In this document: positions 50,633-59,936 of the stretch, piece after piece | How positions within the stretch are numbered: position 1 is the stretch's first letter | Layout: each line of letters starts with the position of its first letter | Notes under the pieces: generated by a model | Databases searched by the model: none | What the model was told of the DNA's origin: nothing | Seen by the model: only the letters and a program-made list of their open reading frames with translations | NCBI GenBank assembly: GCA_928721915.1 | Contig: CAKMVZ010000004.1 | Span: 1 to 64,000 of the forward strand | DNA length: 64,000 nucleotides | Direction: 5' to 3' | Source: an uncultured Clostridia bacterium | Lineage (GTDB): Bacteria; Bacillota; Clostridia; TANB77; CAG-508 | Program-made: the position numbers and the translations under genes

Positions 50633-52444
50633 TTATCTGTCTAATCCTAATAAATCTTTGTTATTTATTCCAGTTTCTTGATTAATATTTCTTAAAGAAC
50701 CATCTTTAATTTTTTCTATAATATATTCAAAAGCTTTTTTAGGATCTTTTAATTCTTGAGCTTTAATTCCAATTTCTTGGCTTTTAATGTCACATAAAAT
50801 TGTATAATACTTTAATAAATTAGTTACGTCACTTATTTTTTCTATATTTTTTAATTGATTTGGATCTGTTATATTAATTTCTGTATCAGATATCCATTCT
50901 TCAGAGAATTCGAAAACTGGTTTATTTGTAATAGGGTTAATGGTTAAATTGCAAACAGGTGTAAAAGTAGATGGATTTATATAATAAATAAAATTAGGTT
51001 GATTTAATATTGCATGCTTTTTTCCTTCAGAATCTTGTGTAATACTTATATTATCATCTCCATAAATATAAAAAGAATTGTTAAAACCAATCATTCCTGA
51101 ACTATTACGAGCTATATATGCATTGTTTTCATTAATAGGAGTAGAGGATGCAAAAACACCACTAACTATTTCTGTTTCATAATTATTTGGAACATCTATA
51201 GATTTTCTTAAAACTCCACCTTCTAGTCTATCCGGTGGAATATTAGTTATATGTGTAAGATTAATATTATTATCAACAAATATTCTTTTTATAGATTCAC
51301 CATATTCTTGCATTAGTTTAAAAATTTCTTTAGCTTCATTACAAAGTTCAATATCATTTTCATTTTTTCCGTGATTTAAATATCTGTTATATAAAAAATC
51401 TAAAGCATTGTTTATTGCTTTTTTGCTAAAACTTTCAATACGTTTTGAATAAGATTTTGTTAACAAATTTATTTTATCTTGATAAGTATAATTTTTGGAT
51501 TTGTTCTTCCAATTTTCTATTAAAATATTTGCTTCAGGATGATTTATAATTAGTTTTTTATATTCATTGCTCTTTATAACATCTGATACTATTTGTTCAG
51601 GAGATTTGGTTGTACTTTTCATAAATATAGAATTTAAGTAAGTATTTATGTTTTCTTCCAATGAGGGATATTTTATTCTTGATTCAATTTTACCATCTTT
51701 ATTATATGTGATTTTATATATTTTGACTTTTGTTTCTAATTCCTTTATTTTAGATATTTTTATTTTAGAAATTTCATCTAAAAATGGCATAATACTTAAA
51801 GCATCTAGTTTATCTTTTTCTCTTAAACCTTTACTTTTTATCATATAAATATATTCTTTAGATTGAGTTTTTAACTTTAAACCTTTATAATCAATAACAT
51901 TATTATCATATATTAATTCAAATAGTTCCTTAGGCATTATTTTTTCTGTGCCTACAAATTTTCCTTCTTTTTCTTCAAAACTGTATGAATATGTAATTAC
52001 TTCACCATTTTTTACTTGAAAAGTAAAAATACCAATTCCTAACATATTTCTATTTTGGGTGTTAGCATTTAATTCATGATCTACTGCTTGAAAATGCTTA
52101 TTTAAATCAGTTTTATTTCCTGTTTTTATTCCTCTTTTATCATCTACACTATAGCCATTTTTTTCTAATATATTAATCAGTTTAGGTAAATCTTCTTCTT
52201 TACAAATAAGATCTAAATCTTCATTTTGTCTATATAAATCTTGATTAGTTTGAATTGCAGCAGAAATTCCACCTATAAGATATATATTTAAAGTGTTTAA
52301 TTCGCTAAACACTTTAAACAAAGTATCATAAGTTTTATGATATTCATCATAATTTTGCTTAGATACATTTGCAAGTATTGGGTTACGATTTTTAATAAAT
52401 ATTTTTTTAAATAAATTTAAAATATTATCTCTTATTTTTGACAT
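50633..52444 (-). CDS. Large protein with N-terminal nucleotidyltransferase-like domain
   Basis: The 603-residue product has a pol-beta-type nucleotidyltransferase signature in YLIGGISAAIQTNQD with NEDLDLICKEEDL (residues about 56-85). The GG and the DxD needed for metal binding are present. The next 500 residues hold no motif I know; they are helical and Lys/Asn-rich, with a beta-rich segment near residues 400-520. It lies alone in an accessory region. Related folds act as toxins or in antibiotic modification, but the substrate here is unknown. Confidence 0.6.
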   Translation of the reverse strand: MSKIRDNILNLFKKIFIKNRNPILANVSKQNYDEYHKTYDTLFKVFSELNTLNIYLIGGISAAIQTNQDLYRQNEDLDLICKEEDLPKLINILEKNGYSVDDKRGIKTGNKTDLNKHFQAVDHELNANTQNRNMLGIGIFTFQVKNGEVITYSYSFEEKEGKFVGTEKIMPKELFELIYDNNVIDYKGLKLKTQSKEYIYMIKSKGLREKDKLDALSIMPFLDEISKIKISKIKELETKVKIYKITYNKDGKIESRIKYPSLEENINTYLNSIFMKSTTKSPEQIVSDVIKSNEYKKLIINHPEANILIENWKNKSKNYTYQDKINLLTKSYSKRIESFSKKAINNALDFLYNRYLNHGKNENDIELCNEAKEIFKLMQEYGESIKRIFVDNNINLTHITNIPPDRLEGGVLRKSIDVPNNYETEIVSGVFASSTPINENNAYIARNSSGMIGFNNSFYIYGDDNISITQDSEGKKHAILNQPNFIYYINPSTFTPVCNLTINPITNKPVFEFSEEWISDTEINITDPNQLKNIEKISDVTNLLKYYTILCDIKSQEIGIKAQELKDPKKAFEYIIEKIKDGSLRNINQETGINNKDLLGLDR

Positions 52445-52856
52445 TACAACTCACTTCTTTAATATTTTTTTCATAATTATATTATCAAAAAATTAATATA
52501 TAAGCAATTATTAATAAATAAATTTTATAAATTTAGAAGATAAACTATTTAAAATGATTTGAAGATGAAAGGTAGAGATTTTGAAATAGATTTTTGGAGA
52601 AAATAGAGTTAGATAAAAGAGGATATAAAGATATAAAAGTAAGTAATAAAATTAAAGATAAGGCTTTATTTGAAAGAATAGAAAAATTTATTATCAATAA
52701 TTTTGGAGCGATATTCTCACAAGTTACGAACTCTCTTGATCTCTTTCTAAAGGTATTATATATTAATCGTTTACAAATTTCAATAAAATATAGAATTTTT
52801 TTAAAATTTATATTATAATTATAGTCAGTAAAATTAAGAAAGCGAAAGGAAAAATT
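52445..52856 (+). other. AT-rich intergenic stretch with a doubtful 74-residue frame
   Basis: The frame 52594-52818 (MEKIELDKRGYKDIKVSNKI, then NFGAIFSQVTNSLDLFLKVL) starts after TTTTGGAG. It shows no recognised domain and degenerates to hydrophobic residues at its end, so it may be a fragment. Otherwise only AT-rich sequence is seen. Confidence 0.3.
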
Positions 52857-53456
52857 ATGGAACTTATAGAAATTATAGAATTAATTGGAATAATTATTGC
52901 TCTTATTACGGGAGTATCTTCATTTATTTTATCATTAAAATCTAATAGTTTGGCTAAAAAATCTAATAAAATCTCTGAAGACTCTCTCAGACTATCACAG
53001 GAATGTGCAAATATGAATAAAGAAAATGTTCATTTATCACATATTGGAAACTGTATAATTGTATCTATCGACAATTGTGTATTGATTGATAATGAAGATA
53101 CTTATGGAGGAGATTTTTGTTTAATTGTAAATGTTTTAATAGATAATAAATCTCTACAACCTGTTACAATAAAAGATTATTGTTGCTATCTAGGAAGTGG
53201 AAAAGATAGTGTTTATATTTGTAGTATAGATTATGTTCATCTAAAAGAATATAATAAAACATCTATTAATTCTACTTTTTTTCCAATATATTTAAATGGT
53301 AATGAATCTAAAGAAGTTTCAGTAGCTATACTTCTTAGTAAAGTAGAATATAATCAATTTTATGCTAAAAATGGAATAGAATTAAGTTTTACCACTACTC
53401 ATTCTTCAAAGAAAATATATATAAAAGCTGATAATACAATTGATTATACGAAATAA
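52857..53456 (+). CDS. Hypothetical protein with N-terminal membrane helix and coiled coil
   Basis: The 199-residue product has a membrane segment (LIGIIIALITGVSSFILSLK), a short coiled coil (LAKKSNKISEDSLRLSQE) and then a beta-rich domain with LIVNVLIDNKSLQPVTIKDY. This layout resembles the small membrane-anchored DUF-type proteins of accessory islands. It probably forms a unit with the next two genes (16 and 22 base gaps). Confidence 0.6.
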   Translation: MELIEIIELIGIIIALITGVSSFILSLKSNSLAKKSNKISEDSLRLSQECANMNKENVHLSHIGNCIIVSIDNCVLIDNEDTYGGDFCLIVNVLIDNKSLQPVTIKDYCCYLGSGKDSVYICSIDYVHLKEYNKTSINSTFFPIYLNGNESKEVSVAILLSKVEYNQFYAKNGIELSFTTTHSSKKIYIKADNTIDYTK

Positions 53457-53472
53457 TTGCAAGGAGGAAAGT

Positions 53473-54117
53473 ATGAAAATAATAAAAACCATTGATTTAT
53501 GGACAGAACAACATGATAACCATTATGAATGTTTTAATGGTGCTTTTGTAGATGGATTTGAAAATAACAAAGTCCCTTTTGATACATATAAAATTATTAA
53601 AAACTGTAATTGTATAATAACAGTTGATAATCCATATGTTGACATTAATAACAAGCATAATGCTATTATTTTTTACAAAAATGATATACCTGTTAGATTA
53701 GTTGTTATAAACAAAAATACAAATATTGATAAATGCATAAATATAGCACTAGAACAATATTTTGAGAGTTCTATATTGAAAGATTACTATGTTAAACATA
53801 ATATAAAGTCAGCTATTATTGATATGAAAGAGGAACCAATTTGTAAAGTAACTGATAATATTAAAGTAGAAACAGATGTCGGATCTTGTGATAGATGGAA
53901 ACTTTTATATAATATGCTAAAAGGTAGCTATACAGAAAGTGATACTTCTTATGGAAATTTTGAAAGTGATAGATATGAATTTATGCCTAACTTATTTATA
54001 AAATATGAACTTAATACAGATACTGAAAAGTTTGAAATAGAGCATAAATGTGCATTTATAAATACTTTAAAGACTAGGTTAATACCTATACAAGAGAACT
54101 CACCATTAACTAGATAA
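53473..54117 (+). CDS. Hypothetical cytoplasmic protein
   Basis: AAGGAGG precedes the ATG at 53473. The 214-residue protein has no membrane segment. The central part (AIIFYKNDIPVRLVVINKN) looks like an alternating alpha/beta fold. I recognise no family. It lies between the membrane-anchored protein and the kinase-like gene, in one probable operon. Confidence 0.6.
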   Translation: MKIIKTIDLWTEQHDNHYECFNGAFVDGFENNKVPFDTYKIIKNCNCIITVDNPYVDINNKHNAIIFYKNDIPVRLVVINKNTNIDKCINIALEQYFESSILKDYYVKHNIKSAIIDMKEEPICKVTDNIKVETDVGSCDRWKLLYNMLKGSYTESDTSYGNFESDRYEFMPNLFIKYELNTDTEKFEIEHKCAFINTLKTRLIPIQENSPLTR

Positions 54118-54139
54118 GTTTGAAAGGAAATTAGTTAAT

Positions 54140-55123
54140 ATGTTAGAAGAATTTTATGAGAGAATAAATCTTAAATCAGAGTTATCTGATTTATCGAAAA
54201 TAATATGTGAAAAGTATCAATTTGGTCAATATATATCAGAAAAATTAATATTAGTAGGATATGAAGATTTTAATTTTATCTTATCAACAAGCATTGGTAA
54301 ATTTTGTGTAAAAATATTTAATAAAGACAGAACCTATGAAGATGTAAAAAAGTATATTGATAGAATAGAATTAGCAAATTCACTTAATATTAACACTCCA
54401 AAAGTATATAATTGCGCTAATAGTACATTATGCGAAATAGTATTGAATGATACAAAGTTTAGATTATGCGTATTTCAATATATAGACGGAAAGAGCTTTT
54501 ATGACTTAAATGAAATACCAACTCAAGCAGAAATTAAAAATATTATTGAACAAATGTCTCGTATTCATAATGCAAAATTAGAATCTGATTTCATTTATGA
54601 TAAATGGACAATAACAAATTTTGCAAAGGAGTATGCAGAAAAAGGAAAATATTTAGATAATAAATATAATAAAATTTTTGAATCTTTAGTTCATAAAATT
54701 GTAAGTGTAAAATTTGAAGAACTGCCTACATCTTTTGTTCATGGGGATATTATTAGTTCAAATGTTATGAAAGATACTAGTAATAAATTATGGATTATAG
54801 ATTTTGCCGTATCTAACTATTTACCTAGAATTGTTGATTTAGCTGTAACTTCTTGTAATTTATGTCTAAATCCTGAAAGTATTGATAAAACAATAGAAAG
54901 TACAAAAATGATATTAACAGAATATCAAAAGTATAATAAATTGACTGATTATGAATTTGCATGTTTTCCACTATTTTACGATCTTGCTAATGCAATGGGA
55001 ATACTACAAATTAGTTATTTAAATAGTCTCGGAGAAGCATCAGAAGAAGATGCATTTTGGCTATCTGAAAGTGAAAAAGGGTTAAGTTTTAGTACGCCCA
55101 ATTTTTGGAAAAATGTTCTTTAA
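54140..55123 (+). CDS. Aminoglycoside/choline phosphotransferase-family kinase
   Basis: The 327-residue protein has the APH fold: an N-lobe Lys in GKFCVKIFN, the catalytic loop FVHGDIISSNVM (HGD with the downstream Asn) and the metal-binding Asp in LWIIDFAVSN, where DFA replaces the common DFD. The family phosphorylates small molecules such as homoserine, choline or aminoglycosides; the substrate cannot be told here. It is the last gene of a three-gene unit. Confidence 0.82.
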   Translation: MLEEFYERINLKSELSDLSKIICEKYQFGQYISEKLILVGYEDFNFILSTSIGKFCVKIFNKDRTYEDVKKYIDRIELANSLNINTPKVYNCANSTLCEIVLNDTKFRLCVFQYIDGKSFYDLNEIPTQAEIKNIIEQMSRIHNAKLESDFIYDKWTITNFAKEYAEKGKYLDNKYNKIFESLVHKIVSVKFEELPTSFVHGDIISSNVMKDTSNKLWIIDFAVSNYLPRIVDLAVTSCNLCLNPESIDKTIESTKMILTEYQKYNKLTDYEFACFPLFYDLANAMGILQISYLNSLGEASEEDAFWLSESEKGLSFSTPNFWKNVL

Positions 55124-55189
55124 TATATAATTATCAAAATAAGACAATATTACAATTATAATCAATTGCATTATTGTCTTTTTGTGTAT

Positions 55190-56146
55190 TTACAAATTTA
55201 TAATTTTTGCTATAATCTCTTTATCTTCTATTTTGTTAATTCCAAAACATTTCTTTCCTAAATCTTTGATTGAAGCTCCTAAATGATACATTTCTTCATT
55301 ATCTAAAACAATAAATCTATCATGAAATTTATTTGTTTTAGCAACTTTTAGAATAGGATATTCTTTATTAAATTTTTGAATATCTATATTTTGAATATTA
55401 CTTTTGTTAGATGTAAAAATAACTACTTCTACATTATTCTTCTTTTTAGTTAACATCTTTAATATACTATCATCAACATAATTATCTATTATCAAAATCT
55501 TCTTGCTTGCTTTTTTTATAATGTCGACAATAAGACTATAGGCATCATATATTTGTCCTTGAAAAAATATTCTCTGTTTAATGTTCTCTTCAAATTGTAA
55601 TTGATTAAAAACTTCATCAAATTTTTTATCATGTTCTAATAATTTATATTCCATACTTGTTAATCTTTCAAAGACTTGTCCATTTAGCATTAAAAATTTT
55701 CTCATTTCAACAAAAGCATTCATAATATTTATACTAACTTGAATTGCTATATCGTTTTTTAATAAACCTGATAACATTGCTATACCTTGTTCTGTAAAAA
55801 CATAAGGCAAATATTTACGATGTTTCCCTCTTCCTACGTTTTCGTTTAAGGTCGCAATTTGCGACCTTAAAGAATTATCAAAATTTTCTTGTATACTATC
55901 TTTATTTAAGGTGATATCTTTGTACCTTAAAACTTCATACTCTTCATATGTTAATTGAAAGCAAAAATTTTCAGGAAATCTTTGTTTATTTCTATTTACA
56001 GTTTCATTTATTCTTTTAGTAGGATAATGATACAGCATTGCTACATCACTATCTAGCATTACTTGTTTTCCTCTTATGGTATATATTAAATTTTTTATTT
56101 CTTCATTAGGTATTTCATTTCGAATTGATAATTTGTTTTCTTCCAT
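55190..56146 (-). CDS. ORF6N-domain protein with C-terminal PLD-like module
   Basis: AAGGATG precedes the ATG at 56146, so I prefer it to upstream ATGs. The 318-residue protein has the ORF6N DNA-binding domain: IYTIRGKQVMLDSDVAMLYH near residue 20, RFPENFCFQLTYEE and YVFTEQGIAMLSGLL. The C-terminal half is PLD-like (KKILIIDNYVDDSILKML; KFHDRFIVLDNEEMYHLGAS). Phage and mobile elements carry this pairing. It may act against or for a mobile element. Confidence 0.8.
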   Translation of the reverse strand: MEENKLSIRNEIPNEEIKNLIYTIRGKQVMLDSDVAMLYHYPTKRINETVNRNKQRFPENFCFQLTYEEYEVLRYKDITLNKDSIQENFDNSLRSQIATLNENVGRGKHRKYLPYVFTEQGIAMLSGLLKNDIAIQVSINIMNAFVEMRKFLMLNGQVFERLTSMEYKLLEHDKKFDEVFNQLQFEENIKQRIFFQGQIYDAYSLIVDIIKKASKKILIIDNYVDDSILKMLTKKKNNVEVVIFTSNKSNIQNIDIQKFNKEYPILKVAKTNKFHDRFIVLDNEEMYHLGASIKDLGKKCFGINKIEDKEIIAKIINL

Positions 56147-56210
56147 AAATTCACATCCTTGCATTAGATTAGCAACATTATAAAACATTTGTTTGTTGCT
56201 GTCAAGTGAT

Positions 56211-56540
56211 TTATCCAAATTTATACATATTTTCTATTTGATAGTTAATACTATTAAATAAGTATAATGCTACTTTATTTTGTTCTTCTGAATCCACCTC
56301 CATAATTTTTGCCATTGCGAACATTATCAGAGGATAATTCGCAAAATTTATTAATGTAGTCTTGTATTCGATATTAATTTGTTTTAACAAATTATCAAAG
56401 TATTTATACAATTCTTTTTTATCATATGCTAAATTTGTATGGCTATAATCGTCACACATACATATTGCTAGCCTTAATTTATTTTCAATATCCATATCTT
56501 TTATCATATCTATTAAATAATTTATTTTATCATCATTCAT
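56211..56540 (-). CDS. Small hypothetical helical protein
   Basis: AAGGAG precedes the ATG at 56540; a longer frame upstream lacks such a site. The 109-residue product (MNDDKINYLIDMIKDMDIEN) is helical with no recognised family. It is probably co-transcribed with the ORF6N gene 65 bases downstream. Confidence 0.55.
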   Translation of the reverse strand: MNDDKINYLIDMIKDMDIENKLRLAICMCDDYSHTNLAYDKKELYKYFDNLLKQINIEYKTTLINFANYPLIMFAMAKIMEVDSEEQNKVALYLFNSINYQIENMYKFG

Positions 56541-56687
56541 ATTTTTTCTCCTTGTCATTTTTATTTTTTTGGGAATTGGGGGGCATCCCATAATTTAGAA
56601 TTTGTGCGGGAGTACAAATTCAGTGCTTGCTGGGACAAAAATTTGTAAATTTCAAAAATATTTCTTGTGCATTTTTTAGTTTATTCG

Positions 56688-57662
56688 TTATAAAATTTCT
56701 GTTGGAGTTTTAGGTATCAAAGTTAAATTATCTACTATATTTTCGTTCTCAATATAGGGACAATTTATAATTCCATTAGCATAAAAGTTTTGCTTTATTG
56801 ACTCATTATATATTGTTAAAGTGGCATTATCATATTCGCCATTTGAAATTTTTGTATTAGAGAATACAAAATAATCTTCTTGTAATTTTTCTAATTCTTG
56901 TTTAGTAATTGCTTCTTTATAAATAAAACCTACATTATTATTTCGTAGTATTTCATATAAATATTCAATATAATCTTTACTACTTTTTGAGATAAATTCT
57001 TCTGTAAATTTAACATTTGTTATATCAATATTGTAGTTTTTATCTCGCTTAATTTCGATTGTATCAATCAATCTTTTGATTAATTCTTTTTTTGATTTTC
57101 TATTTAAACTATCAAAAACAAATGAAAAACCTATCTTATTTCTGAATATAACTTCGTCTTTTTCAATAATACAATCTATCTTTTTCAATAATTCGATTGT
57201 ATATTCTTTAAAATCATTATTAGGATCAATCTGTTGTTTTTTCTTGTTTAAATTTTCGATTTCCTTTTTGATAATATCATTTTTATAGTTAATTGTTTCA
57301 ATATTTAGAGTAGAACTCAAATACAAATCAACTAACTTCTTTTCTTGCACTTTCAACTTTTCAATAGCTTTTTCTATATCTTTAATATCTTTTGTTTTAG
57401 TAGAATTACATACTATAATTTCATTATCCATATCATACATATATCTTGTTAGTTCGTTCAAAATTCTAACTAATTTCTGTTCTATTTTATCAGAACTATA
57501 ATGTATTCCTTTTGATTTAGAATTATGGTTTTTACAAGTTAAATGATAGTAAACTTTTTCTTTTGGTGTTTCACTATATTTAAAAGAATTTGTAGAAGAT
57601 AAAATTTTTCCACAAGTAGGACATCTCACAATTCCAGTAAATAAATGAATATGTCCTCCTTT
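56688..57662 (-). pseudogene. C-terminal remnant of a large serine recombinase
   Basis: The frame opens just after a stop at 57663-57665 with KGGHIHLFTGIVRCPTCGKI, the zinc-ribbon region of large serine recombinases, then a second Cys (LTCKNHNSKSKG), a coiled coil rich in Lys and Glu, and the C-terminal tail. The catalytic N-terminal domain is missing, so the remnant cannot recombine DNA. A GTG at 57629 could still start a fragment. It lies 75 bases from the unusual tRNA-Gly, which suggests that a mobile element once integrated next to the tRNA genes. Confidence 0.75.
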
Positions 57663-57689
57663 CTAGTCAAGAGAACATATTAGTTTTAT

Positions 57690-57736
57690 ACGAAAAAACA
57701 ACCTACAAACTTTATAGTTCGTAAGTTGTTATAATT
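57690..57736 (-). terminator. Terminator of the unusual tRNA-Gly
   Basis: On the minus strand AACAACTTACGAACT pairs with AGTTTGTAGGTTGTT and is followed by T's, directly after the tRNA's CCA. Confidence 0.8.
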
Positions 57737-57810
57737 TGGAGCGGGTAGCGAGAATCGAACTCGCGCGACCAGGTCGGAAGCATGGCATTCTTCCACTAAA
57801 TTATACCCGC
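57737..57810 (-). tRNA. tRNA-Gly with candidate four-base anticodon UCCG (reads CGGN)
   Basis: A 74-base tRNA with encoded CCA. Acceptor stem GCGGGTA/TACCCGC and T arm GCGAG/CTCGC are perfect, and the D loop has GG. The anticodon arm is CCATG CTTCCGA CCTGG. Compared with the canonical tRNA-Gly(UCC) 110 bases away (CCAGC CTTCCAA GCTGG), the pair 31-39 has swapped to G-C, pair 30-40 has become a T-C mismatch and A37 is G. Positions 34-37 then read UCCG, the complement of CGGA. An alternative pairing (G31-C40 with T30 bulged) gives an eight-base loop, as in laboratory +1 suppressor tRNAs. G1-C72, C2-G71, U73, C35 and C36, the glycine identity elements, are intact. C36 before G37 is not the GG sequence preferred by TrmD, so G37 may be unmethylated. 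It has its own promoter and terminator. The four-base role is inference from loop, sites and codon absence. Confidence 0.85.
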
Positions 57811-57823
57811 ATTTATTTTTTAT

Positions 57824-57852
57824 ATTATATATGTAAAATTTGTTTTTGACAA
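57824..57852 (-). promoter_or_regulatory. Promoter of the unusual tRNA-Gly
   Basis: On the minus strand TTGTCA (57852-57847) and TATAAT (57829-57824) are 17 bases apart and end 13 bases before the tRNA. This is a near-consensus promoter, so high expression is likely. Confidence 0.8.
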
Positions 57853-57874
57853 GAAATTTTATTAAAGTTTTATA

Positions 57875-57920
57875 AAAAAAGCCATCATACTAGACTTTTC
57901 TAATACAATGACTAATTTTT
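57875..57920 (-). terminator. Terminator of canonical tRNA-Gly(UCC)
   Basis: On the minus strand AGTCATTGTATTAGA pairs imperfectly with TCTAGTATGATGGCT and is followed by seven T. It makes the two tRNA-Gly genes separate transcription units. Confidence 0.7.
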
Positions 57921-57994
<74 letters not shown>

Positions 57995-58011
57995 ATTTAT
58001 ACTTATTTTCC

Positions 58012-58041
58012 CTTGACAAGTATAGATTATAAAGTATTTTT
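58012..58041 (-). promoter_or_regulatory. Promoter of canonical tRNA-Gly(UCC)
   Basis: On the minus strand TTGACA, a 17-base spacer and TATAAT form a consensus promoter in the region just upstream of the tRNA; the boundaries given are approximate. Confidence 0.6.
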
Positions 58042-58211
58042 TTAAATTTGTCAATACAAAATTATAATTTTTTTATAAAAAATCTATAAATTTTTGAATA
58101 AGTATTTAAAAATAAATTATAAAAAGCGTTGAACTTCTTATTTTGCTATGTTATAATGGCTTAAATTTAAAGTATAATATAATAATTCTTTTTAATTTGG
58201 AGGTATAAGCT

Positions 58212-58910
58212 TTGTTTAATGTAAATAATGAATTAATTAATTTAGTAGACAAAGACTTTAAGAGTTTTAATGAAAAATTAATACCTGATACAAATAGAGA
58301 GTTACTTGGAATTAGAATACCAGCTCTTAGAAATTTAGCTAAAAAAATTGTAAAACAAGAGGATTGGAAAGAATGGCTTGAATCAGCATCTGATAAATAT
58401 TTTGAAGAAATTCTTTTGCAAGGGTTAGTTATAGCATATGCCAAAGGCGATTTTAAAACAAAAATATCTTTAATAGAAAAATTTATTCCAAAGATGGATA
58501 GCTGGGCAATTACTGATTCATTTGTACCAACTTTAAAAATAAGAAAATCTGAATTAGAATTAGTATTTGACTTTATAAATCCATATCTTAATTCTAATAA
58601 AGAGTATGAAATTAGATTTGGAATTATAATGCTTTTAGATTATTTTATTGTAGATGATTATGTAGAAAAAGTAATTGAAATTTTAGATAAAATAAATCAT
58701 GAAGGATATTATGTTAAAATGGCAGTTGCTTGGTGTTTAGCTGAAATTGGCATAAAATATAATGATTTATTAATGGAATATTTAAATGGTAAAAATAATT
58801 TAGATGATTTTACTTTTAATAAAACTTTACAAAAAATGATTGAGTCATATAGAATTTCTAAAGAACAAAAAGAAGTTTTAAGAAAAATGAAAAGAAAAAA
58901 TAATAAGTGA
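58212..58910 (+). CDS. AlkD-like DNA alkylation repair protein
   Basis: A TTG start at 58212 follows TTGGAGG. The 232-residue protein is built of HEAT-like helices with the family sequence NRELLGIRIPALRNLAKKI, the motif MDSWAITDSFVP (Trp/Asp of the lesion site) and YYVKMAVAWCLAEI. It would excise alkylated bases such as 3-methyladenine. It is followed at 19 bases by coaD. Confidence 0.88.
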   Translation: MFNVNNELINLVDKDFKSFNEKLIPDTNRELLGIRIPALRNLAKKIVKQEDWKEWLESASDKYFEEILLQGLVIAYAKGDFKTKISLIEKFIPKMDSWAITDSFVPTLKIRKSELELVFDFINPYLNSNKEYEIRFGIIMLLDYFIVDDYVEKVIEILDKINHEGYYVKMAVAWCLAEIGIKYNDLLMEYLNGKNNLDDFTFNKTLQKMIESYRISKEQKEVLRKMKRKNNK

Positions 58911-58929
58911 TTATATAGAGGCGATAAAT

Positions 58930-59394
58930 ATGAAAATTGGTTTTTATGCAGGGAGTTTTGACCCTTTTACAAATGGTCATTTACATGTTGTTAGGGAGTC
59001 TGCAAAATTATTTGATAAAGTAATTGTTGGAATTGGAATTCAACCAAATAAAATTCCTAGATTTGATAAAAATATTATGAAAAATGGAATAGAAGCTGTA
59101 CTAAAAAATGAAAACATAACAAATACAGAGGTTATAATTTATGATAATCTTTCAGTTGATACTGCTAAAAAATATAATGCTACATTTTTGATTCGTGGAG
59201 TTAGAAATGGTATGGATTATCAATATGAAGAAAATTTAGCTTCCATAAATGAAGAACTTTCTGGGATAGATACAATTTATATAAGAAGTGGAAATCTAGG
59301 AAATATAAGTTCAAGCATGGTAATGGAACTTTTAGAACATAATAAAGATGTATCGAAATATTTACCTAAAGAGATTCTAGAGATTATAAAATAA
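58930..59394 (+). CDS. coaD: Phosphopantetheine adenylyltransferase
   Basis: It makes dephospho-CoA from phosphopantetheine and ATP. The 154-residue protein shows GSFDPFTNGHLHVVRESAKL with the (H/T)xGH motif, LIRGVRNGMDYQYE and the C-terminal SSSMVMELLEHNKDVSKYLP. GAGGCG precedes the ATG. Confidence 0.95.
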   Translation: MKIGFYAGSFDPFTNGHLHVVRESAKLFDKVIVGIGIQPNKIPRFDKNIMKNGIEAVLKNENITNTEVIIYDNLSVDTAKKYNATFLIRGVRNGMDYQYEENLASINEELSGIDTIYIRSGNLGNISSSMVMELLEHNKDVSKYLPKEILEIIK

Positions 59395-59408
59395 GAAAGG
59401 TTTAAAGT

Positions 59409-59900
59409 ATGGATAAAAATGAAGTTTATGAATATTTAAAAAAAGAAAAAATATATTATGAAGTTACTGAACATGAGGCTGTTTATAATATGGAAGAATT
59501 AAAAAAAGTTGAACTTCCTTATCCTGAGGCAGACGCAAAAAATTTATTTGTAAGGGATGATAAAAAGAAAAATTATTATCTTATAACTGTTAAAGGTGAT
59601 AAAAGAGTTAATTTAAAAGACTTTCAAGAAAAAAATGGAACACGTCGCTTAAGTTTTGCTTCAAGTGATGATTTAATGAATATTTTAAAGTTGATTCCTG
59701 GAGCTGTTACACCTTTAGGTATTTTAAATGATGATGATAGAAAAGTTACTTTTTACATTGATAAAGATTTTAAAAATGAGCCAAATTTAATAGGAGTTCA
59801 TCCAAATGATAATACAGCTACTGTATGGCTTAAAACAGATGACTTAATAAATATAATTGAAAATCATGGGAATACAGTTAATATAGTAGAAATAAATTAA
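59409..59900 (+). CDS. YbaK/ProX-type aminoacyl-tRNA deacylase
   Basis: The 163-residue protein has the ProX/YbaK fold with EHEAVYNMEELKKVELP, NLFVRDDKKKNYYLITVKGD (the Lys of the catalytic pocket) and LIPGAVTPLGILND. It removes Ala from mischarged tRNA-Pro or a related error. AGAAAGG precedes the ATG, 14 bases after coaD. Confidence 0.88.
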   Translation: MDKNEVYEYLKKEKIYYEVTEHEAVYNMEELKKVELPYPEADAKNLFVRDDKKKNYYLITVKGDKRVNLKDFQEKNGTRRLSFASSDDLMNILKLIPGAVTPLGILNDDDRKVTFYIDKDFKNEPNLIGVHPNDNTATVWLKTDDLINIIENHGNTVNIVEIN

Positions 59901-59936
59901 AAATCACAGTTTAAATATCTGTGATTTTTATATTCC
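59901..59936. terminator. Bidirectional terminator
   Basis: AAATCACAG pairs with CTGTGATTT. It lies between the ProX-like gene and the end of the minus-strand regulator gene, overlapping the latter's last codons slightly. Confidence 0.75.

Noticed and set aside
57737..57810. Reading the unusual tRNA as a plain second tRNA-Gly(UCC)
   Set aside because: G37 and the mismatched stem are unlike the perfect canonical copy next door, and the four-base complement of CGGA fits the fourteen sites. It may still read some GGA as well.
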